Shown piece after piece: positions 57,924-64,000 of a DNA stretch of 64,000 bases. Position numbers and translations under genes: made by a program. How positions within the stretch are numbered: position 1 is the first letter of the stretch; each line of letters opens with the position of its first letter. A model generated the notes under the pieces. That model was not told the origin of the DNA. It did no database searches and saw only the letters and a program-made list of their open reading frames with translations. This stretch comes from Linnemannia schmuckeri (lineage: Eukaryota; Mortierellomycota; Mortierellomycetes; Mortierellales; Mortierellaceae). The stretch covers positions 3,286,001 to 3,350,000 of the forward strand of contig JANATG010000002.1 of NCBI GenBank assembly GCA_029449235.1, in the 5' to 3' direction.

Positions 57924-59718
57924 TCAGCCAAATATACCTTTGAGGATGGCGTTGTCGGGATACTTGACCTTATCGAACAAAAGCCACTCCAGCCAGCTGG
58001 TCTTCTTCTCTGTGTATGGCTATGATTGACATACCGAGAAAGAAAGCGATCAATTAGAGATGAAGTCCAGAGAAAGATCCAAAATCAGCTAAAAATACAA
58101 CTCTAAAGAAAACTTACAGGATAACTGATGGCGAGGGCCTTTTGCATGCCCAAGTTCTTGACGAGGGTCGCACGCTCATGCGAAAAGATGTCGAAGGTCC
58201 GCTTGCCATGGTAGTTTCCAATACCCGAGGGACCCGTACCTCCAAAGGGCAGAGCCGTGACCATGAACTGGATCAGAGAATCGTTGATAACCGCACCTCC
58301 TGACCGCGTGTTCTCCAGGATATGATCCGCCAGCTTCATGTTGTGACTGTAGACATACAATGCCAGGGGCTGGTCGTTCCTGTTGACATACTCGATCCCC
58401 TCGTCGATGGTGTCCACCACCCAGATGGGCAGGATGGGTCCAAAGATCTCGGACTCCATCAGAGGGTCGTCCAACTTGACGTCGAGAACGATCGTGGGTG
58501 CAATGTAGAGGTCGTCCTCTTGGGTGTCGCCTCCGACCACAATATTGCCGCGGGTAGTGTCCAAGAGGCGCTTAAGGCGGTGAAAATGGTTGTTGTTGAT
58601 GATGCGGCCGTAAGATTGTGAGGTCTGAGGGGAGGCACCGTAGAATTCCTGAATGGCGATCTTCATCTCCTTGACCAGCTCCTGCTCGATCCCGCGTTCG
58701 ACGATGAGGTAGTCGGGCGCGATACAGGCCTGTCCGGTGTTGAAGAGCTTTCCGAAGGTCAGACGGCGCGCTGCCACTGCAATGTCCACGTCCTTGCTCA
58801 CGAATGCCGGGCTATTTGCGTGAGAAGGATGACGTGAAGAAAAAATTAAAGGGTGAACCACCTTTTGTTTATGCACTTTTTAGTTGTTTTGTATGTATGC
58901 ATTGGTCGCTTTGCCTCTTATTTCTTTTGAGAATCTCTCCTTTACCTCTTGCCTCCGAGCTCAAGGGTGACGGGCGTTAACTGCTTGGCAGCGGCAGTCA
59001 TAATGACTTTTCCGATGTTGCCGCTGCCGGTATAAAACATATGATCAAACTTTTGCTCCAATAACACCGTAGTTTCTGCAGCAGCGCCATTAATAATCCT
59101 GACACTCCTGGGATCTAAGTACTTTGGCAACAGTCTCGTCAACAACGCGGCCGTGTGAGTCGAAACCTCAGACGGCTTCAAGATCACACAATTACCCGCC
59201 GCAATGGCACCAACCGCGGGAGCAAGCAACAAGTTAATTGGCAAGTTCCAAGCTCCAATGATCAAGACGGTGCCCAGTGGAGTTTTTCGGATATGCGGCT
59301 TGTTCATCCTGTTCAAAAGTGTCGTCTTGACGGATTGAGGGGCGGCCCATTGATCAAGATGTTTGATGGCGTCGATGGCTTCCTGACGGATGGCGCCCGT
59401 CTCGCCGGCCATGAGTTCTTGGTGTGGTTTGCGAAGGTCGCGGTAGACGGACTCTTTGAAGAGGGCTTCGTTCTCAGCAATGAGATTGTGCAAGCCCTTG
59501 AGCTGTTCTTTGCGGTAGGCCAGGGGGCGGGTGAGACCTGTCAGGAACGTTGCTCTGAGCTCTTGCACGATCTTTTTTATTGGTTGTATGTGGAGTGAAA
59601 AGGTTGTTGTGTTAGTTGACTGAGTGGTGGGAAAGTGGTGGGTGTGACCTCTCTCTCTCTGAATGAGTAAAAGTACCTTTGGGATGTCGTCGATGGGAGT
59701 AAAGGTTAATTCGGCCAT
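57924..59718 (-). CDS. HFD1: Fatty aldehyde dehydrogenase (class 3 ALDH)
   Basis: 485 aa in four exons: 59718-59677, 59571-58946, 58811-58118, 58019-57924. It oxidises long-chain aldehydes to acids with NAD(P)+; in yeast Hfd1 handles hexadecenal from sphingolipid breakdown. The fold is class 3: RKEQLKGL, then NKPHIRKTPLGTVLIIGAWN, NCVILKPSE, FYTGSGNIGK and LELGGKSPAFV. The general base is E218 and the nucleophile C252 in TGQACIAPDY. ESEIFGPILPI and PFGGTGPSGIGNYHGKRTF complete the family blocks. The C-terminal 32 residues (WLEWLLFDKVKYP) are amphipathic and could help membrane contact, but a clear tail anchor is not seen. HFD1 is given by family; a one-to-one relation is not shown. Confidence 0.9.
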
Positions 59719-60473
59719 GACGGTGATGAAGAAAAAAGAAAGTGTGTTGTCGTGGAAAAAGTGGATTGGGCTGAAACGAAAAATGAAAGAAGGAATGAGA
59801 AGGAAAAAAAAGAGAGAAAAAAGTGCTCTATAAGAAAGAAGACGTTTCCTCGGCTCGGACCACCCATCCTCCCTTGGAAGTTGGAGAGGAGGGATCGAAC
59901 TCAGCCCTTGGATTTTGATATACGGTGTGAAGCGAGAAATTCAATTGGCAAATTGAAATTGAGTGAAAGCCCCTGGTGTTAATCGATCCGTTATAAAACG
60001 ATAGGTGACTACTTTGAGGACGATCACTCTTCATATCAAGTGTGAAGCAAGAACAGCCATGGTTGTCGACTTTGGGTCTCTTCCTTAGCTGTGCAACTCG
60101 TAATGTCTTCCTTCAAAAGAAGGAGAAGAACTGGGGTGATTTCCAGCGTGTGATTGCAAGGTTAACGCCGCCTTGCGCGTCAGTCTGTGATCGAAAAATG
60201 GCATGGTGATCATTGCGCGTCCATTCAATTTTTCAGTCACAAATTCATCACGCTAATGTGGGAGTACGGTAAAACTAAATTTGTGGATCACATGGATAAT
60301 TTTTTCCGAAGGATTGACAAATGCTTCTATTTCCTTTTTTGCTTCCAACCAGTGGGTTTATTATTGTGTATTCTTTAGCATGTTCAATTAGAAAGGTGTA
60401 TGGTACACGGTGTTACAAAAGTACTTGGCAAGGATGAAAATGCGTATGTGGAGGAAGGGAAAGAGAGGAGGGC
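59719..60473. other. Intergenic spacer
   Basis: Promoter of the aldehyde dehydrogenase gene and 3' flank of the F-box gene. No gene seen. Confidence 0.5.
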
Positions 60474-61626
60474 TCATAGTCCAGGCTTTGCACGGCTCTC
60501 GATGAGTTCTTTCCCATTGGACGCCACCTCGATCGGCAACTGAATCTCCTCCAGGGTCTCTGGACGTGACACCTGGTTACGACTGCCACAGCTACTGCTC
60601 CCATTGACATGGTTGATAGTGCAATTCTTGAACGAACTGTTGATTGTAAACAGCTCGTCGTCATCATCTTCATCGAAACTCAAGTCCTCTTCACACCCAA
60701 CCATCGACACCCTAAACTCATTCTTCCTCTCCTCCTTCTCCTGCTTCCTATCGCAAGACAATGTCGATGAGGATGCCTCCTTCGATCGATGACTAGCACA
60801 GAGCGCATCCCACTCCTGCATCCACTTCTCATCCTCCAACCGAGCCTCCTCTCTCCTCCTCATACGAGTCCTCTCCAACTCCCTCACACGGCTCTGCTGC
60901 TCCATCTGTGTCAACCGACTCGATAGCAACTCCAGCTTCTGATGTGTCTCCTCCAGCATCCGAGTCTGCCTCTCGAGCGCCTCACGGACTTGATGAATTT
61001 TTTGGGTCATCTGCGAGAGGTTCCCCTGAATCAGACGGCGGTTTTCGCGCTCGATCAGTGTTGCGGTTCGGAGGAGGGTTTGCCATGAAAAGGTTGAAGG
61101 CTGTGTGGATGAGGGAGAGCAACCTGGGTTGGTGTCGGTGATGGTGTCGACGACGGTGAAGCCACAGCATTCCCGGGCTTCGCGCATAATACTGTCTTCG
61201 ATGGCGGAGTTGAGAGCATGTCGACGCCAGAGTTGGTCTACATTCGCAAGGTGGTTAAACCTCTGACTGATCTATTACCCGTGAAAGCGCAAAGAAAAGA
61301 TATGATGTGGTAAATATATGAAGAGGTGATTTGTTCATATTCCTATTTAGTAAGATATTAGCGAGCATGTTCTTTACCAGTTTGGAGTTTTGTAGCTCTA
61401 AAAGGGTGAGTTTGCTCATAACCAACAGCTGGATTTCTGTCGGTAATTCTATTAAGTGCAAAAAGGACAGGCTAGGGTGCACGTTAGAAAAGCACTTTAA
61501 AGAGAGGAAGGATCATGGCTGGGTGCCATGCAAATGCCCCCTTTTTTTTTCTTGCTTGGAGACTCACTTGCCAAAAAAGAACATCCATTTCTGAGGTGAT
61601 AGTGAGTCTTTAAAAATATTTGCCAT
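60474..61626 (-). CDS. F-box protein with coiled coil
   Basis: About 316 aa in three exons: 61626-61568, 61471-61378, 61271-60474; junction phases fit. The F-box spans about residues 20-75 across both introns: LSFLHLIELPTEIQLLVMSK, then LTLLELQNSKL, then ISQRFNHLANVDQLWRRHAL. This is the LP-x-E-I start and LW end expected of SKP1-binding F-boxes. A coiled coil follows at about 115-200 (IERENRRLIQGNLSQ to LERTRMRRREEARLEDEKW), then an acidic segment (SFDEDDDDE). It would act as the substrate subunit of an SCF ubiquitin ligase; the target is unknown. The first exon is the least certain, since the frame is open further upstream. Confidence 0.75.
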
Positions 61627-62150
61627 TCGATCCTGTAATGTATGCGTTGTTACTTTTGGTAGGTGTGATGACGAACAAAGTGGACAGAGCTGAGTGGGTG
61701 GTTGGAATAAAGAAAAAAGAAAGAAAACGCGAAAGAAAACAAAAATAGGGTCGTTGGTCCTCAACGTATTTTTCTTCAAGGTGTGGATTATGAAATTTAA
61801 CCCTTTTTTTTTTTCTTAGTCAAAACAGGAACATGGAATAGGGACGAAAATAGTGTGTCTGACCTAACAAAGGACCAACGCCTGACTCCACCGTTGATTT
61901 AGGGTCGTTGTCGGCGTCAGCGTCTCGGAGGAGAATTATGTCACATTCCAGATCAGCCTCAAAAAACGTATGAACAAAAAGTTTAAAGTTGCTTTGTGTT
62001 TCTCAATCCTAAGGCAAGGTCATCGAAGAGATCTCCTGTGGATCTGCCTTTTATTTCTCACAAATAATACGTTGTATAGAAGGTACATGGTAACTGGAGA
62101 GTTACGATAGGGAAAGGAGAAATGAGTAAGCTCGCTTACGCGGAAAGGGA
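61627..62150. other. Intergenic spacer
   Basis: No gene seen. Promoter side of the F-box gene and 3' flank of the 62396 peptide gene. Confidence 0.45.
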
Positions 62151-62396
62151 TCACTTGTCGGGATCACAAGGAGGACCGAGTCCTCGGTGTTTAGGCCAAG
62201 GTTGGAATCCTGAGCATGGAGGAAGACCCGATTCAAAGTCTGTGTTCAACTTGTCGATATCAAAGTCCTCTCTTACTACCAGAACCATTGGTGTAGAAGG
62301 AGGATGAACTGGTGCTGCATGTGTAGTGCAGGCGATTTTTATGAGTGCGATCCCGATACAGGCAAGGAATGGAAAGTAGGTGAAAGCAGGCCGCAT
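62151..62396 (-). CDS. Small secreted two-cysteine protein
   Basis: 81 aa, no intron. The ATG chosen (MRPAFTYF) directly precedes a signal peptide (about residues 5-27) ending THAAPV. The frame is open upstream but leader-like. The mature part is about 53 residues and ends with PCSGFQPWPKHRGLGPPC and DPDK. Apart from one cysteine in the signal peptide and one at its end, these are the only two cysteines, spaced C-x15-C. The APV mature start, the Pro-Cys start, the Trp and the G-x-G before the last Cys match the genes at 3877 and 63226. This is the most diverged of the three. Function is unknown. Confidence 0.7.
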   Translation of the reverse strand: MRPAFTYFPFLACIGIALIKIACTTHAAPVHPPSTPMVLVVREDFDIDKLNTDFESGLPPCSGFQPWPKHRGLGPPCDPDK

Positions 62397-62986
62397 TATG
62401 CTTGGTATTGGGTGAAGAAAAAAGAAAGAGATTGTTGTGTCACAAAGAAGGGTGAAGAAAATGTCGATGGTAGAAAAGGAGCGGATGAAAGATGAAGGAG
62501 TAAAAGGAAGGAAAGTCGAAGAAGAGGAGCAGGAGTGAGAATGAAGGGAAAGAGGTGGCAAAATAAAAAAGAAGAGGATTTTCTGTGATCATTTACTGCG
62601 TCTGACGTGAAGACCCTCCTTGACGATGTTTTCAGGAGGTGCACAGAAAATGTGAATAAAAGTCAGCGATGGTCAAGGCTCTCATATATTTGATCGAAGT
62701 GTAAAGGGAAGAGTGGCATGATAGGAGTCAAGGGGAGGAAGGAGTGAGCAAGACGAAATATGGGGTTCCGTTTTATATGCTTCGTTGCTTTGCTCCATCC
62801 AACCTTACTCGTTGTTCGCAAAGGAAAGGTTGCAAAAATCACATTCCTTTTGCACATCCGTTTCTTCACAAACAAGCAGCCCGTACGCACAAAGGAACAA
62901 CTTTTTTATTCTTTTGTTCTTTTGATATAGTATCCCTCTTACGATTCAACAGCGCGAGGGCGGGCGAAAAGATGCCTGCAATCGTT
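62397..62986. other. Spacer between the two right-end peptide genes
   Basis: Promoter of the 62396 gene, with a possible TATA (AATATATG on the minus strand, near 62682-62690). No further gene seen. Confidence 0.4.
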
Positions 62987-63226
62987 CTAAAGTTGGTTGG
63001 AGGAGGTGGTTGAGCGCTGGCATGCATAACCACGTCCCCACAATGGGTTCCAATGCTCTGGACAAGGGACCTGACCTGACTTGTTCTTAGGCTGACCGTC
63101 ATAGCTCAGTTCGGGCGAAGACTCAGGAACTGGGGCCGCGTCGACGATGGCGAAAGGAGCGATTTGAGAGAATGTGATTACGACTAGGACGAGTAATGTG
63201 AGGTTGTTGGTGATAGTGAGTCTCAT
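62987..63226 (-). CDS. Small secreted two-cysteine protein (WNP/GxG family)
   Basis: 79 aa, no intron. Start MRLTITNN precedes a signal peptide (about residues 8-30) ending VDAAPV. The mature peptide is about 50 residues, with an acidic/Pro part (PESSPELSYDGQPK) and then the family block PCPEHWNPLWGRGYAC (C-x13-C) and a Ser/Thr tail. Nine of sixteen block positions are identical to the 3877 gene on the opposite strand 59 kb away. There is no KR site here, unlike 3877. Function is unknown. Confidence 0.75.
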   Translation of the reverse strand: MRLTITNNLTLLVLVVITFSQIAPFAIVDAAPVPESSPELSYDGQPKNKSGQVPCPEHWNPLWGRGYACQRSTTSSNQL

Positions 63227-64000
63227 TGTTTTTTTTGAGAGGAGTGAGATGGATCTATTGTTATTGATGCTGATATTGGGCACGCAAGAGTGCCGGTAAT
63301 GGGATTGAGAAAGGGTGCTGGTAGTGGGAGTGAAAGTGAGGAGGTGAATGCACGGGACGATCAGCGAGGACTAAAGCGAGAGCGAAGAAATGAGAAAAGA
63401 AAAAATAAAAGGAAAACAAAAAAGAAAAATGACAAAGAAAAGGAAAAAGAGAAGGATATGTGGCCATGCTACCTTTTTCATCAGTGTTACTATAGTTGTA
63501 CGAGGTCCAGATTTTAAAGGAGTCAAAAAGTCCGAGTTGCTCATGTAATATGTAAGAGGGGGTTAAAAGTGGAGAAAATAATGTCCGACAAGGAGGTAAG
63601 AAGATCAAGGAGGAGAAAGCGCCGTTTTTCTTAGTTCCTTTCCTCAAGTAAGGATGCTGTACAGCAACATCCATTTGAGAGGATGGAGCATTTCTCTTCC
63701 TTAATCTGTTTGTTCAATCCTTTTGCTCGGCCGTTCATTTGTTAATGTTGTTTATTACTACTTTCTTTTGCTGGAGAGAGATGTGCGTTGGCACGCTCGC
63801 CCATGACAAGCTGATACTTCAGCCATTTTGGCCGCTTGGCGACCTTGTTAATGTCTCTGAGGATAAGAGTACCCATGTTGAGCTGCTGTTGTTGATGTAT
63901 TGTGTACGCGTTTTTGATGCGCCGATGAGGGCTTGATGGTGCAAGAGGATCCAGTAGGAAAGTTGGTCTCGGTATCCCTTTAAAGCACCTTGGGTTGGGA
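63227..64000. other. Right edge, no supported gene
   Basis: Promoter of the 63226 gene, then A/G-rich sequence. A 65-codon frame at 63739-63936 (+) has no recognisable feature and could at most be an exon of a gene continuing outside the window. Confidence 0.4.

Noticed and set aside
59881..59910. tRNA-like T-arm (ATCGAACTC, minus strand)
   Set aside because: The flanking bases do not form a T stem, and no acceptor, D or anticodon arms could be drawn.
63739..63936. 65-codon open frame (+) at the right edge
   Set aside because: No domain or signal peptide; could be part of a gene outside the window but nothing supports it.
1..64000. Transposons, CRISPR arrays, rRNA or tRNA genes
   Set aside because: No transposase or reverse-transcriptase motifs, terminal repeats, spaced direct repeats or RNA-gene signatures were found by eye.

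Overview
This is a fungal nuclear window. Genes are dense, contain many short GT-AG introns, and are separated by pyrimidine-rich spacers full of homopolymers and microsatellites. The gene set includes UVSSA, taspase-1 and a CYRI/FAM49 protein, which are rare or missing in the common Dikarya models. Together with the intron style this points to an early-diverging fungus (Mucoromycota, perhaps Mortierellomycotina). The lineage is inference; no rRNA or other marker is present. Exon joins were worked out by hand from GT/AG sites, reading phase and family similarity, without transcripts.

Layout. (1) 1-7.4 kb carries four small secreted-protein genes (+). Three (1230, 2961, 6607) look like one family of Kex2-type peptide precursors: signal peptide, acidic spacer ending in KR, then a short variable peptide. 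The fourth (3877) belongs to a two-cysteine family whose other members lie at the far right end (62.2-63.2 kb, -). (2) 7.5-16.1 kb holds a coiled-coil protein with a C-terminal membrane segment (-) and a Ser/His-rich protein (+). (3) 16.9-29.8 kb holds LCB1 (serine palmitoyltransferase subunit 1, +), a 12-exon GHKL-ATPase/DUF3684 giant with a CUE-like segment and a C-terminal HExxH motif (-), and UVSSA (+). (4) 34.3-43.1 kb holds CYRI (+), a Pro/Gln-rich PPxY protein with a C2CH motif (+), a protein with a HAX1/Mpm1-like tail (+) and a Kre9/Knh1-type GPI protein (-). (5) 48.2-61.6 kb holds a PAK/STE20 kinase (+), acetyl-CoA acetyltransferase ERG10 (-), taspase-1 (+), a fatty-aldehyde dehydrogenase (-) and an F-box/coiled-coil protein (-).

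Functional links. LCB1 starts sphingolipid synthesis, and class 3 aldehyde dehydrogenases oxidise the fatty aldehyde made when sphingoid bases are degraded. CYRI and PAK are both readers of active Rac/Cdc42-type GTPases and lie 11-14 kb apart. UVSSA/DUF3684 and ERG10/taspase-1 are divergent pairs sharing promoters of about 340 bp; LCB1/DUF3684, PAK/ERG10 and taspase/ALDH are convergent pairs with 3' ends 180-250 bp apart.

The strongest candidates for something undescribed are the two small secreted peptide families and the decaying cassette array behind the 6607 gene. No tRNA, rRNA, CRISPR array or transposon was recognised.
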